Assembly: GCA_027070475.1 (NCBI GenBank)
Contig: JALXDT010000295.1
Location: 1-12,052 of the forward strand
Source of the DNA: Candidatus Aminicenantota bacterium
GTDB taxonomy: Bacteria; Acidobacteriota; Aminicenantia; JAMOAD01
Direction: 5' to 3'
Length of the DNA: 12,052 nt
Position 1 is the stretch's first letter; each line of letters starts with the position of its first letter. Made by a program: the position numbers and the translations under genes. Positions 1-6,661 of the stretch are shown in pieces. The notes under the pieces are model-generated. The model ran no database searches. It saw nothing but the letters and a program-made list of their open reading frames with translations, and was not told the origin of the DNA.

Positions 1-479
1 AAGATAATTTGAGAATTTCCGTCTGCTTCCTTGTTTACTTTTAAAAATTGAAGAAGAGTTTCATTTTTTTCCTCATTACTTGAGGGAACTATAGAAGCAT
101 CGGTTTTATAGATTTCCATAATTACCTTTTTCCCACTCTTATAGATTCTGAATGGAGCCTCTGTTTTCATAAAGAGGTGAGCATAAAGCTCTCCATTGTT
201 CTTCTCTTCAAACTTTATTTTTTCAATCACACCTTTTCCCGCAATCTCATTCTTATCCGTGAAAGCATTTTTAAATCTTAACACAATCTCTCTCGTATCT
301 CCTTTATTCTCAAAAAAATCTGGAATTTCTTCAAAACCTGTAGTACCTTCAAAAATCACTTTCAAGTTCTTACCCGTACTCTGAAAATATGCATTGGTAA
401 TTTTGTTTTGTTGTCCTATTGCAGAACTACTTAAGAAGATAAGTAGCAATACTATTGTAAGTACTTTTAGCTTTTTCAT
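1..479 (-). CDS. pilQ: Type IV pilus secretin PilQ, N-terminal part (cut by window edge)
   Basis: The reading frame is open from an ATG at 479 to the left edge, giving 159 residues with no stop. It begins MKKLKVLTIVLLLIFLSSSAIG, a typical Sec signal peptide of about 22 residues (cleavage likely near GQ|QN). The rest is a beta-rich segment (KNLKVIFEGTTGF, TREIVLRFKNAF, PFRIYKSGKKVIMEIYK) that resembles the AMIN domain found at the N-terminus of PilQ secretins, which bind peptidoglycan. The secretin pore domain would lie beyond the window. A strong ribosome binding site (TGGAGGAGA) sits just upstream, and the gene starts 16 bp after pilP. The pilQ assignment rests mainly on its place at the end of pilMNOP plus the exported AMIN-like start; another exported AMIN-domain protein is possible but less likely. 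Confidence 0.8.
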   Translation of the reverse strand, partial: MKKLKVLTIVLLLIFLSSSAIGQQNKITNAYFQSTGKNLKVIFEGTTGFEEIPDFFENKGDTREIVLRFKNAFTDKNEIAGKGVIEKIKFEEKNNGELYAHLFMKTEAPFRIYKSGKKVIMEIYKTDASIVPSSNEEKNETLLQFLKVNKEADGNSQII

Positions 480-495
480 CTTCTCCTCCATTTTA

Positions 496-990
496 TTATT
501 CCTTGGAATTTTCATCCATATTTATTCTTTTAATTATTTCCCTTGTTTTTTTTAGCATAATAGGGGATTTTAAGATTTGAATAAATTTAACATAATCTGG
601 CCCCACCTTTTCTACTACACCGTCCATTAATTTATCACCTGTTTTAATAGAATGAGCTTCTCCCTCAGGTGTAACGACCATTGCTGAATAGGTCCCCTTA
701 AAACCTATTATTCCCGTTAATTGAATTTCATTAATATAAAAAGGTTTCACTCCCTTTTGAACTTTCTTTTTTGCTGCTTTTAAGCCCCTCAGGAGGTCAT
801 AGAAAGGGTCTCTTCTATTTTGAGGATCATAGTGGTATAAAAGATTCGTGTCAGAAATATTCTTAAAGGATTTTAGAGTGTTCGTTTTATCTGATTTATC
901 AGCACTGGTTTTTACATTTTGAGAAAAAGACAAACCACCTATTAAAAAGAACAAAATGGTAAAAATTATATAAAGTTTTTTCTTAGTCAT
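496..990 (-). CDS. pilP: Type IV pilus assembly protein PilP
   Basis: This encodes a 164-residue periplasmic protein of the pilus alignment complex that links the inner-membrane PilNO dimer to the PilQ secretin. Residues 1-24 are a hydrophobic export signal. A flexible linker of about 30 residues leads to the family hallmark YDPQNRRDPF (54-63), and a compact beta domain follows (INEIQLTGIIGFKGTYSAMVV, then the SIKTGDKLMDGVVEKVGPDYVKF stretch). Many PilP proteins are lipoproteins, but there is no cysteine in or near the signal peptide, so no lipobox is visible. A GTG at 996 is in frame, but AGGAGGAGG lies 5 nt before the ATG at 990, so 990 is the better start. The gene begins 2 nt after the pilO stop. 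Confidence 0.9.
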   Translation of the reverse strand: MTKKKLYIIFTILFFLIGGLSFSQNVKTSADKSDKTNTLKSFKNISDTNLLYHYDPQNRRDPFYDLLRGLKAAKKKVQKGVKPFYINEIQLTGIIGFKGTYSAMVVTPEGEAHSIKTGDKLMDGVVEKVGPDYVKFIQILKSPIMLKKTREIIKRINMDENSKE

Positions 991-992
991 CT

Positions 993-1673
993 TCACCTCC
1001 TCCTAACGACAACTACCTTTTTGCCTCCGGTTTTCTTACTTTCTTTCTCTATAAAAATATATGTTTTAGCAAGAACATTAGCAGAAATAGTTTCCCTGTT
1101 TGATTGTTTAGCTAAGGCTCTGATTTCAAAATTGGAAATTGTAAAGATTCTCGAAAGACTACAGAGATGAACAAAAAATATAGCAAGGTCATGATATCCG
1201 CCTCTTAAGGATAATCTTATTGGCCATTCGGCAAAAACATCCTTAACCTTAACATTCCTGTATTGCGTTCTTTCGATATTTCCCTGCTTGACTGTCACTC
1301 TTTGTTTGATAACAATACTCTTTGGAATTTCTCCCTGGGGAGCAAAGCTTAAAATTGAAAGATTACAATCTTTGGCTCTTCCCTGAATTATTGTTAAAAT
1401 TTTTGCTATCTCTTTTCTATTTGGTAAAATTTCTTTTAATTTTTCAAGATTAGCTTTTTTTAATTCTATATCTCTCTGGATTTTATTTATTTCTCTCTTT
1501 TTTCTTTGTAATGTTTTAATTTCAGATTCTAATTGGGCTTTCTGTTTTTCCAGGGATACTACTTCATCCTGTCCCGGGAGATAGTACATTTTATAGTAGA
1601 TACCAATAAAGAGCAGACCCAATAAAACAAAGACAATTAATTGTCCATACCATGGTAAGCTTTTTATATCCAT
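993..1673 (-). CDS. pilO: Type IV pilus assembly protein PilO
   Basis: This encodes a 226-residue bitopic inner-membrane protein that pairs with PilN in the pilus alignment complex. A short cytoplasmic start is followed by one transmembrane helix (about residues 10-29). A charged coiled coil spans about 36-82 (EKQKAQLESEIKTLQRKKREINKI and onward). A C-terminal ferredoxin-like domain includes FAEWPIRLSLRGGYHDLAIFFVHLCSLSRIFTISNFEI, with the PilO-type pattern of a beta strand, a helix and a second strand. The ATG overlaps the pilN stop by one base (TAATG), which suggests translational coupling. The C-terminus is basic (VVVVRRR), and its Arg codons double as the ribosome binding site of pilP. 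Confidence 0.9.
   Translation of the reverse strand: MDIKSLPWYGQLIVFVLLGLLFIGIYYKMYYLPGQDEVVSLEKQKAQLESEIKTLQRKKREINKIQRDIELKKANLEKLKEILPNRKEIAKILTIIQGRAKDCNLSILSFAPQGEIPKSIVIKQRVTVKQGNIERTQYRNVKVKDVFAEWPIRLSLRGGYHDLAIFFVHLCSLSRIFTISNFEIRALAKQSNRETISANVLAKTYIFIEKESKKTGGKKVVVVRRR
996..1004 (-). promoter_or_regulatory. Ribosome binding site of pilP inside the pilO C-terminus
   Basis: AGGAGGAGG is made of the last Arg codons of pilO and ends 5 nt before the ATG at 990. The alternative in-frame GTG (996-994) overlaps this site and so cannot use it, which fixes the pilP start at 990. Confidence 0.8.
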
Positions 1674-2257
1674 TACTTCACCTCGGCCATCTTGTATTTA
1701 AAGTTTAAGCTAAAACTATAAAATTCAACACCACTTTTCTTTAACTTTTTTGTGTTTATCAAATTGAAATTTGTGAATTTATCTGTTTTTTCAAGATTAG
1801 TGATAAAACGGGCGACAAGTTCGTTAGAAAAAGCAAAACCATTAATCTTTATTAATCCTTGATTGTAGTTTAGAAAGGTGAACCAGATTTGATCCGGTAT
1901 ATTTTTGGATAAAAGATCGAGTACCTCTACAGGAACTGTTCTATACTTTTTTAATCTGTCTATAATTTCAATTTTTTTATTTATGATCTGTTGTTTTTTT
2001 TCTAACTCTTTCAATCTCTTTTCAACATTTTTTAAATCAGGACTATTTTTCTTTGCAGTTAGGACATCAATGTCTTCTCTAAGATTATCAAGTTTCTTGC
2101 TTTGTGTATACCACATGAATGCAATAATAAGAACCGTTACAAGCATTACAGCTACGAACATGTTTGTCAAATTTTTATCTGTTTCACCTGTAATAAAAGC
2201 TTTTTTCTTTTTACCTTTTTCTCTTCTTTCCGATTTTAGAACATTTATTTTTATCAT
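1673..2257 (-). CDS. pilN: Type IV pilus assembly protein PilN
   Basis: This encodes a 194-residue inner-membrane protein whose cytoplasmic N-terminus docks on PilM and whose periplasmic part pairs with PilO. It starts MIKINVLKSE, matching the conserved MIKINLLP-type PilM-binding peptide, though the usual Leu-Pro is Val-Leu-Lys here. A basic stretch (REKGKKKK) precedes a transmembrane helix at about 33-50. A coiled coil follows (about 53-105, KKLDNLREDIDVLTAKK and VEKRLKELEKKQQIINKKIEIIDRLKK), then a small alpha/beta domain (PDQIWFTFLNYNQGLIKINGFAFSNELVARFITNLEK). The gene starts 2 bp after the pilM stop behind GGGAGAA and overlaps pilO by one base. Confidence 0.9.
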   Translation of the reverse strand: MIKINVLKSERREKGKKKKAFITGETDKNLTNMFVAVMLVTVLIIAFMWYTQSKKLDNLREDIDVLTAKKNSPDLKNVEKRLKELEKKQQIINKKIEIIDRLKKYRTVPVEVLDLLSKNIPDQIWFTFLNYNQGLIKINGFAFSNELVARFITNLEKTDKFTNFNLINTKKLKKSGVEFYSFSLNFKYKMAEVK

Positions 2258-2259
2258 TT

Positions 2260-3318
2260 TTATTCTCCCATTTTTCTCATTGCTAATCCTACAGCAACAA
2301 CAAAGGTACTTTCCATCTCATTAAGATAATCGGAATTAAATTTTTTTTCATTATAGTAAATATTCTGAAAAGGATTTACTAATTCTATAGGTGTTTTCAA
2401 CTCCTCTTCTAAAAAGGAAGAAAGATTTTTCATTTTAGCACTCCCACCACTCAGATAAATCTTGGAGATATTATCTTTCACTGAGATCGCCTGATAATAG
2501 TCGAATGTCTTCAGTATTTCCATCTTCAAATCATTGAATAAAACCTGTAAGCTGGGTTCAACTACTTCAGATGATATACCTGAAACCGTTTGTCCTTTTT
2601 TTATTTTTTCCGCTTTCTCAAAATCCAGATGAAACTCTTTTTGGATTACATCCGTTAAATTAGCTCCACCTAAGTTTACATCTCTTGTCAAAATGGGTGT
2701 CCCGTTTCTTACTATAACAATATTGGTTAAGGAAGCTCCCACGTTTATTATTGCATAAGTAGTGTCTGGAGGAATGGAATAATTAAATTCTACAGCATTT
2801 TGTAAAGCAAAGTGATCTGTATCAACAACCTCTACATTTTTCCCTGCTTGAATTACTGCTCCCCTATACTCATCCACTTTTTCTCTTTTTATTGCGACTA
2901 AAACAACTTCCATTCTCTCATCATCCTCATTCACAACATCATAATCCAGATAAACGTCAGTTATCGGTGAAGTAAGCTGCCCTTTTGCTTCAAATTCAAT
3001 TGACTCTTCAAGTTCTTCCTCTGACATCTTCTGAAGAATAAGTTTCCTTGTTATAACAGCTGTTCCGGATAAACCAATTGCAACATTCTTGTTTTTAATG
3101 TGAGCGTTGGAAAAAACCTTATTAATTGTATCAGCTAAAGAGGTGTAATCCATAATGGCTCCGTCAACTATAGTCTGAGGAGGTAGAGGTTCATATCCCA
3201 GGCCTGACAATTCATATATTTCTCTTCCGCCCTTTTTCTTTGGTATTAATTCCACAACCTTTACAGCAAAGCTTCCAATGTCAAGTCCTACTAAATTCTT
3301 TTTTTTAAACAAACTCAC
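2260..3318 (-). CDS. pilM: Type IV pilus assembly protein PilM (actin-like ATPase)
   Basis: This encodes a 352-residue cytoplasmic FtsA/actin-like protein that binds ATP and the N-terminal peptide of PilN, linking the alignment complex to the pilus motor. The actin-fold motifs are visible: phosphate-1 loop GLDIGS (11-16), phosphate-2 region INVGAS (191-196) and adenosine motif IYLSGGSAKM (287-296). The EEELEESIEFEAKGQL segment (100-115) is typical of PilM. The length is normal for the family. The start is a GTG, with GGAG 7 nt upstream; an in-frame TTG two codons later is less well placed. This is the first gene of the pilus operon, and a candidate promoter lies upstream. Confidence 0.93.
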   Translation of the reverse strand: MSLFKKKNLVGLDIGSFAVKVVELIPKKKGGREIYELSGLGYEPLPPQTIVDGAIMDYTSLADTINKVFSNAHIKNKNVAIGLSGTAVITRKLILQKMSEEELEESIEFEAKGQLTSPITDVYLDYDVVNEDDERMEVVLVAIKREKVDEYRGAVIQAGKNVEVVDTDHFALQNAVEFNYSIPPDTTYAIINVGASLTNIVIVRNGTPILTRDVNLGGANLTDVIQKEFHLDFEKAEKIKKGQTVSGISSEVVEPSLQVLFNDLKMEILKTFDYYQAISVKDNISKIYLSGGSAKMKNLSSFLEEELKTPIELVNPFQNIYYNEKKFNSDYLNEMESTFVVAVGLAMRKMGE

Positions 3319-3349
3319 TCTCTCTCTCCTTTTTTTCTATACTTTTAAT

Positions 3350-3377
3350 AATATATTATTTTTTGAAAAAAAGTCAA
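3350..3377 (-). promoter_or_regulatory. Candidate sigma70-type promoter of the pilMNOPQ operon
   Basis: On the minus strand TTGACT (3377-3372) is followed after 16 bp by TATATT (3355-3350). An overlapping TATTAT (3353-3348) would give an 18-bp spacer. Transcription would begin about 20-25 nt before the GTG of pilM, leaving room for its ribosome binding site. The TTGAC core and TATATT box match the promoter seen upstream of the regulator gene at 11801-11829. The surroundings are very AT-rich, which raises the chance of a fortuitous match. Confidence 0.55.
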
Positions 3378-3514
3378 TATTATTTAAAAATTTTTTTCTT
3401 AAATTAGATAATTTATTTGTTTTTAAGTTTTTTAATGATAATTTTATCAACACTACTGTTAAGTTTAAAGGAGTACGAAGTATGTTTTTAGCTTTTAATA
3501 ACAATTATTTCCCC
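3378..3514. other. AT-rich intergenic stretch between fbaB and pilM
   Basis: This spacer follows the fbaB stop and precedes the pilM promoter. It holds homopolymer A/T runs and a weak AT-rich inverted repeat on the minus strand (TGATAA, 2-nt loop, TTATCA). I see no GC stem with a U tract that would make a convincing terminator for fbaB, and no gene with a ribosome binding site on either strand. Confidence 0.5.
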
Positions 3515-4564
3515 TTATGCTATTGTAATATTTTTATCAAGATAGACATCTTGAATAGCATTTAAAATTTGGACCCCTTCTTTCATAGATTTTTGAAAAG
3601 CCTTTCTTCCAGTGATTAATCCCATTCCCCCTGCTCTCTTGTTTATAACAGCTGTTCTGACTGCCTGAGCAAGATCATTTTCCCCTGAAGCCCCGCCAGA
3701 ATTTATTAAACCAGCTCTTCCCATAAAAGAGTTTATGACCTGATATCTTGTAAGATCAATAGGATGATCGGTTATTAATTTTTCGTACATCAATTTACTC
3801 GTCTTTCCAAAATTTAGAGCAATGAAACCTCCGTTATTCTGCGGCTGCTTTTGTTTTATTATATCCGCTTCAATAGTGACCCCTATATAATTTGCCTGTC
3901 CAGTTAAATCTGCTGCCAGATGATAATCTTTATCCTTTTTGAAGGCTGAATTTCTCAAATATGCCCATAGAACTGTTATCATTCCCAGACTGTGGGCATA
4001 TTTGAATGCTTGCGAAATTTCTTGTAGCTGTCTCATTGACTGTTGAGAACCAAAATAAATAGTTGCACCAACTCCAACCGCTCCCATTTCGAAGGCTTGA
4101 TCAACATCTGCAAATAAAACCTGATCATATTTATTAGGATAGGTTAAGAGTTCATTATGATTAATTTTTACAATAAAAGGTATCTTATGCGCGTATTTTC
4201 TCGCTACAGCTCCTAAAACACCCAAGGTTGAAGCTACAGCATTGCAGCCTCCCTCAATTGCAAGCTTTACAATGTTTTCAGGATCAAAATAGATAGGATT
4301 GGGAGCAAAGGATGCTCCTGCACTGTGTTCAATCCCCTGATCAACAGGTAAAATTGAAAGATAACCTGTCCCCGCTAACCTCCCATGATTAAAAATCATG
4401 TTCATATTTCTTAAAACAGCAGGTGGTCTATCGCTATCAATCATAACCCTGTCTACAAAATCAGGTCCGGGCAAATGAAGTTGTTCTTTTGGAATTGTTT
4501 TACTTTCATAATTTAAGAGGTAGTCACTTTCTTTACCTAATAAAGATTCAACATCTATACTCAT
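3515..4564 (-). CDS. fbaB: Class I fructose-bisphosphate aldolase (FbaB/DhnA type)
   Basis: This 349-residue cytoplasmic enzyme cleaves fructose 1,6-bisphosphate reversibly to dihydroxyacetone phosphate and glyceraldehyde 3-phosphate in glycolysis and gluconeogenesis, through a Schiff base and without a metal. It resembles E. coli FbaB from end to end as I recall it: GRLAGTGYLSILPVDQGIEHSAG (61-83), YFDPENIVKLAIEGGCNAVAST (92-113), GATIYFGS (166-173), TVLWAYLRNSAFKKD (197-211), NSGGA, and the ending AVINKRAGGMGLITGRKAFQKSM. The candidate Schiff-base lysine is Lys237 in ADIIKQK. The length equals the E. coli enzyme. The ATG has GGAGG 5 nt upstream. The gene lies alone between two intergenic gaps and has its own promoter. 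Confidence 0.95.
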   Translation of the reverse strand: MSIDVESLLGKESDYLLNYESKTIPKEQLHLPGPDFVDRVMIDSDRPPAVLRNMNMIFNHGRLAGTGYLSILPVDQGIEHSAGASFAPNPIYFDPENIVKLAIEGGCNAVASTLGVLGAVARKYAHKIPFIVKINHNELLTYPNKYDQVLFADVDQAFEMGAVGVGATIYFGSQQSMRQLQEISQAFKYAHSLGMITVLWAYLRNSAFKKDKDYHLAADLTGQANYIGVTIEADIIKQKQPQNNGGFIALNFGKTSKLMYEKLITDHPIDLTRYQVINSFMGRAGLINSGGASGENDLAQAVRTAVINKRAGGMGLITGRKAFQKSMKEGVQILNAIQDVYLDKNITIA

Positions 4565-4582
4565 ATCGCCCTCCTGTTTTTA

Positions 4583-4611
4583 ATAATAGCAAAAAAAATA
4601 TTACTTTTCAA
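4583..4611 (-). promoter_or_regulatory. Candidate promoter of fbaB
   Basis: On the minus strand TTGAAA (4611-4606) is followed by a 17-bp spacer and TATTAT (4588-4583). The GGAGG of fbaB lies just downstream, so the 5' leader would be short (about 10-15 nt). The -35 box starts only about 10 bp after the stop codon of the upstream oxidoreductase, and the -35 and spacer coincide with the AT hairpin at 4592-4620. Confidence 0.6.
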
Positions 4612-4620
4612 TATTTTTTT
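4592..4620 (-). terminator. AT-only inverted repeat with U tract after the oxidoreductase gene
   Basis: There is a perfect 11-bp inverted repeat (4592-4602 and 4610-4620) around a 7-nt loop. Read on the minus strand, the second arm ends in a run of eight T. It sits directly after the stop at 4622-4624, where a terminator is expected. The stem has no G or C, so it would be a weak intrinsic terminator at best. Confidence 0.4.
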
Positions 4621-4621
4621 C

Positions 4622-5593
4622 TTAATTTTTTAATATTTTCTCTATTGCTTGTGTAATTAGAAATCCTAAATACCCGTTTGATACAGGTTTTCTTCCCTCT
4701 TCTATGGCTTCAAAGAAGTCATTTACCATTAGAGATAGAGGTTCATATGTTTCTAAAGAAGGAATAGTAATATCTCCTACTCTATATGTTAGCTGATATT
4801 CACCAAAATCTGAGGGGTCTAATTTTTCCACCTTTTTATCATAGATTTTAATTTTTTCCTCAGCCTCCGTATCATTGTATACAATCATTTTTTTTCTACC
4901 CACTATGATGGTTTCTCTTATTTTTCTCGGAGAAAGCCAACTTACAATTCCCTCACCCATGACTCCATTTGAAAATTTAAGCAAAACAAATGCCACATCA
5001 GGGTGCTTTCCAACAGTCTTTTTTAAAAAAATTTTTGATTCTTTTATCTCTTCATTAAAACCCAACCAGAAAAAGAGCATTGAAAGATCATGGGGAAGAA
5101 GGTCCCATACCACATTAACATCTTTTCTATGTATTCCGAGATTTATTCTTCTAAAAGATATGAATTCAATCTTTCCTATTTCTCCTGAATCAATTATTTC
5201 TTTGATTTTTCTAACAGGAGGACTGTACAAAAATGTGTGACCACTCATGATATTTAGATTTTTATTTTTAGCTTTTTCTAATAAAATTTTTGCATTCTCG
5301 CTGGAAAGTACAAAGGGTTTTTCAAGATAAAGATGTTTACCACTTTCTAAAACTTTTAACCCCAATTCAAAATGATTTTCGGGAGGAGTGACAATAAAAA
5401 CAGAATTAATATCAGCATTTAATAATTCATCAAAACTATTTTTTGATATTAAATTAGGGAAGGTTGATCTAATTAAATCAACCTTCCCTCTCTCCTTATC
5501 ATAGATATAAATCTTATCAACTTTTTTACACTTAACTAAATTTCTGACTATATTTTTTCCCCAATATCCTACACCGACTACACCTACATTCAT
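4622..5593 (-). CDS. Gfo/Idh/MocA-family NAD(P)-dependent oxidoreductase
   Basis: This encodes a 323-residue cytoplasmic dehydrogenase of the Gfo/Idh/MocA family, which oxidises or reduces sugars, sugar nucleotides or inositols. The N-terminal Rossmann fold begins MNVGVVGVGYWGKNIVRNL, with the glycine motif GVGYWG (7-12). It continues through VFIVTPPENHFELGLKVLESGKHLYLEKPF, where Glu91-Lys92-Pro93 is the family's catalytic EKP motif. The C-terminal beta-sheet domain carries WDLLPHDLSM, whose His168 fits the usual active-site position. The YWGKN start and the VVWDLLPHDLSML segment recall sugar-nucleotide dehydrogenases of the WlbA/WbpB kind, but the substrate cannot be read from sequence. The ribosome binding site AAGGA precedes the ATG by 7 nt. 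The gene follows the rhodanese gene by 36 bp with no visible terminator, so it may share that transcript despite no clear link to sulfur reduction. Confidence 0.88.
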   Translation of the reverse strand: MNVGVVGVGYWGKNIVRNLVKCKKVDKIYIYDKERGKVDLIRSTFPNLISKNSFDELLNADINSVFIVTPPENHFELGLKVLESGKHLYLEKPFVLSSENAKILLEKAKNKNLNIMSGHTFLYSPPVRKIKEIIDSGEIGKIEFISFRRINLGIHRKDVNVVWDLLPHDLSMLFFWLGFNEEIKESKIFLKKTVGKHPDVAFVLLKFSNGVMGEGIVSWLSPRKIRETIIVGRKKMIVYNDTEAEEKIKIYDKKVEKLDPSDFGEYQLTYRVGDITIPSLETYEPLSLMVNDFFEAIEEGRKPVSNGYLGFLITQAIEKILKN

Positions 5594-5629
5594 TAGGATT
5601 CCTTATTAAATTTCATTTTCTTATTATTT

Positions 5630-6055
5630 TTACTTTCCTCTGGCAACTTGAAAACCAGCCTTCTTCCAGCCGGAAAAACCTCCTTTCATATTATAAACGA
5701 ACTTATAACCCATTTCCATAGCTCTTAAAGTTGCAAGAGCACCTCTTCCTCCTGATTTGCAGAAAATAATTATTTTCTGATTGGGATCAGTTACAACCTT
5801 ATAAAGTTTAAACTCAAGAAGACCTCTGGGAATATGCATTGCTCCCGGAATAGTTCCTCTCCTGTACTCTTTGTCAGTTCTAACATCAATTAAAATTACT
5901 CCTCCTTTGTCCAGCATAGCTTTGGCTTCCTGAGGAGTTATCATCTTGATTTTTGCAATGGCTTTTGATACAAAATATTTTGCTGGTTTGATTTGAGCAT
6001 TGGCAGAAAAAACCAACAACAAAACAACAGAAAAAATGATTAGTCTCTTTTTCAT
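5630..6055 (-). CDS. Exported single-domain rhodanese (sulfurtransferase)
   Basis: This encodes a 141-residue protein with a clear Sec signal peptide (MKKRLIIFSVVLLLVFSANA, cleavage after residue 20), so the catalytic domain should act in the periplasm. The rhodanese domain spans about 38-136: ITPQEAKAML, the strand VILIDVR (53-59), GTIPGAMHIP (67-76), the active-site loop CKSGGR (99-104) with Cys99 as the persulfide-carrying residue, and the closing NMKGGFSGW (122-130). The loop has the six-residue C-x4-R length of sulfur-type rhodaneses. The start has AGGAGG 5 nt upstream. The gene comes 18 bp after the YeeE/YedE half-transporter. In this setting it probably carries or releases sulfane sulfur for the reductase or transporter; the donor and acceptor are unknown. 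Confidence 0.92.
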   Translation of the reverse strand: MKKRLIIFSVVLLLVFSANAQIKPAKYFVSKAIAKIKMITPQEAKAMLDKGGVILIDVRTDKEYRRGTIPGAMHIPRGLLEFKLYKVVTDPNQKIIIFCKSGGRGALATLRAMEMGYKFVYNMKGGFSGWKKAGFQVARGK

Positions 6056-6073
6056 TTCACCCTCCTAATATAG

Positions 6074-6661
6074 TTATATTTTATTTTTTTTCTCTATTTT
6101 ATCAACCAATGGAAAAGTGACAATTACAATAACAATTGCTATTGCAATCAAAATAATATATGGAATTCCCCAGAGTTCCATCATTGTTTTAGCTTCAATT
6201 TTTCCAAGATGATTCAAACCTTTGAAAATAAAGGGATATCCCAGATCCCAAATCGCAATTCCAAGGTACACACCAACAAAAAATGCTATAGCATCAAAGC
6301 TACCTGTCACAGCGCTGACAAGAGATGTCCCAGGACAAAAACCACCGATTGAAAAACCTATGCCAAAGATAAAACCTCCTATGGCAGCTGACCATAGATA
6401 GGAAGGATGGAAACTCAATAGTTCGAATTTTAAAAGTCCGATGCTTGAAAAGAACCAGAGCAAAAGTGATGCAACCACTATGGCAAAAAATATTACCTTA
6501 TAAACAGCAAAATCATAAAGATAAAAAACTCCCGCAAGCTTTTTTGCACTGTAAAAACCGGATCTGTAAAGAGCATAACCAAAGAAAAAGCCTATTATTA
6601 CAGCAAAGATGAGAAGCGTTCCGTGACTCCAACCTAATACTTTATATAAAGGTCCTATCAT
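6074..6661 (-). CDS. YeeE/YedE-family sulfur transporter, second half (PmpB-like)
   Basis: This encodes a 195-residue integral membrane protein with about five hydrophobic helices (near 15-33, 50-74, 89-108, 121-139 and 165-184). The signature GGFIFGIGFSIGGFCPGTSLVSAVTGSFDAI (96-125) is the second-half motif of YeeE/YedE transporters, and its Cys109 is the only cysteine. Full-length YeeE (TsuA) imports thiosulfate through a cysteine-lined path, and two-gene versions are known as PmpA and PmpB. This protein matches the PmpB-type half, and its partner half appears to be fused to the upstream cytochrome b. An ATG at 6667 lies only 2 nt from AGGAGG, whereas the ATG at 6661 has 8 nt, so 6661 is preferred; it overlaps the upstream stop by 4 bp (ATGA). 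Confidence 0.85.
   Translation of the reverse strand: MIGPLYKVLGWSHGTLLIFAVIIGFFFGYALYRSGFYSAKKLAGVFYLYDFAVYKVIFFAIVVASLLLWFFSSIGLLKFELLSFHPSYLWSAAIGGFIFGIGFSIGGFCPGTSLVSAVTGSFDAIAFFVGVYLGIAIWDLGYPFIFKGLNHLGKIEAKTMMELWGIPYIILIAIAIVIVIVTFPLVDKIEKKNKI

Noticed and set aside
1905..2324. 139-residue open frame on the plus strand
   Set aside because: It lies antisense across pilN and the end of pilM, has low-complexity Phe/Ser/Leu composition typical of reversed Lys/Glu-rich coding, and has no ribosome binding site.
3347..3360. 14-bp AT palindrome at the pilM -10 region as an operator
   Set aside because: It consists only of A and T in a run of similar composition and overlaps the -10 hexamers, so chance symmetry is the simpler explanation.
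3436..3450. AT-rich inverted repeat after fbaB as an intrinsic terminator
   Set aside because: The stem is 6 bp with a 2-nt loop and is not followed by a U run on the minus strand.
3278..3565. 95-residue plus-strand frame spanning the fbaB-pilM gap
   Set aside because: It starts inside pilM antisense, is Phe/Asn-rich as expected of AT-rich spacer, and resembles no family; the gap is better explained as the pilM promoter region.
4875..5240. 121-residue plus-strand frame
   Set aside because: It is fully antisense to the well-supported Gfo/Idh/MocA gene and has no recognisable motif.
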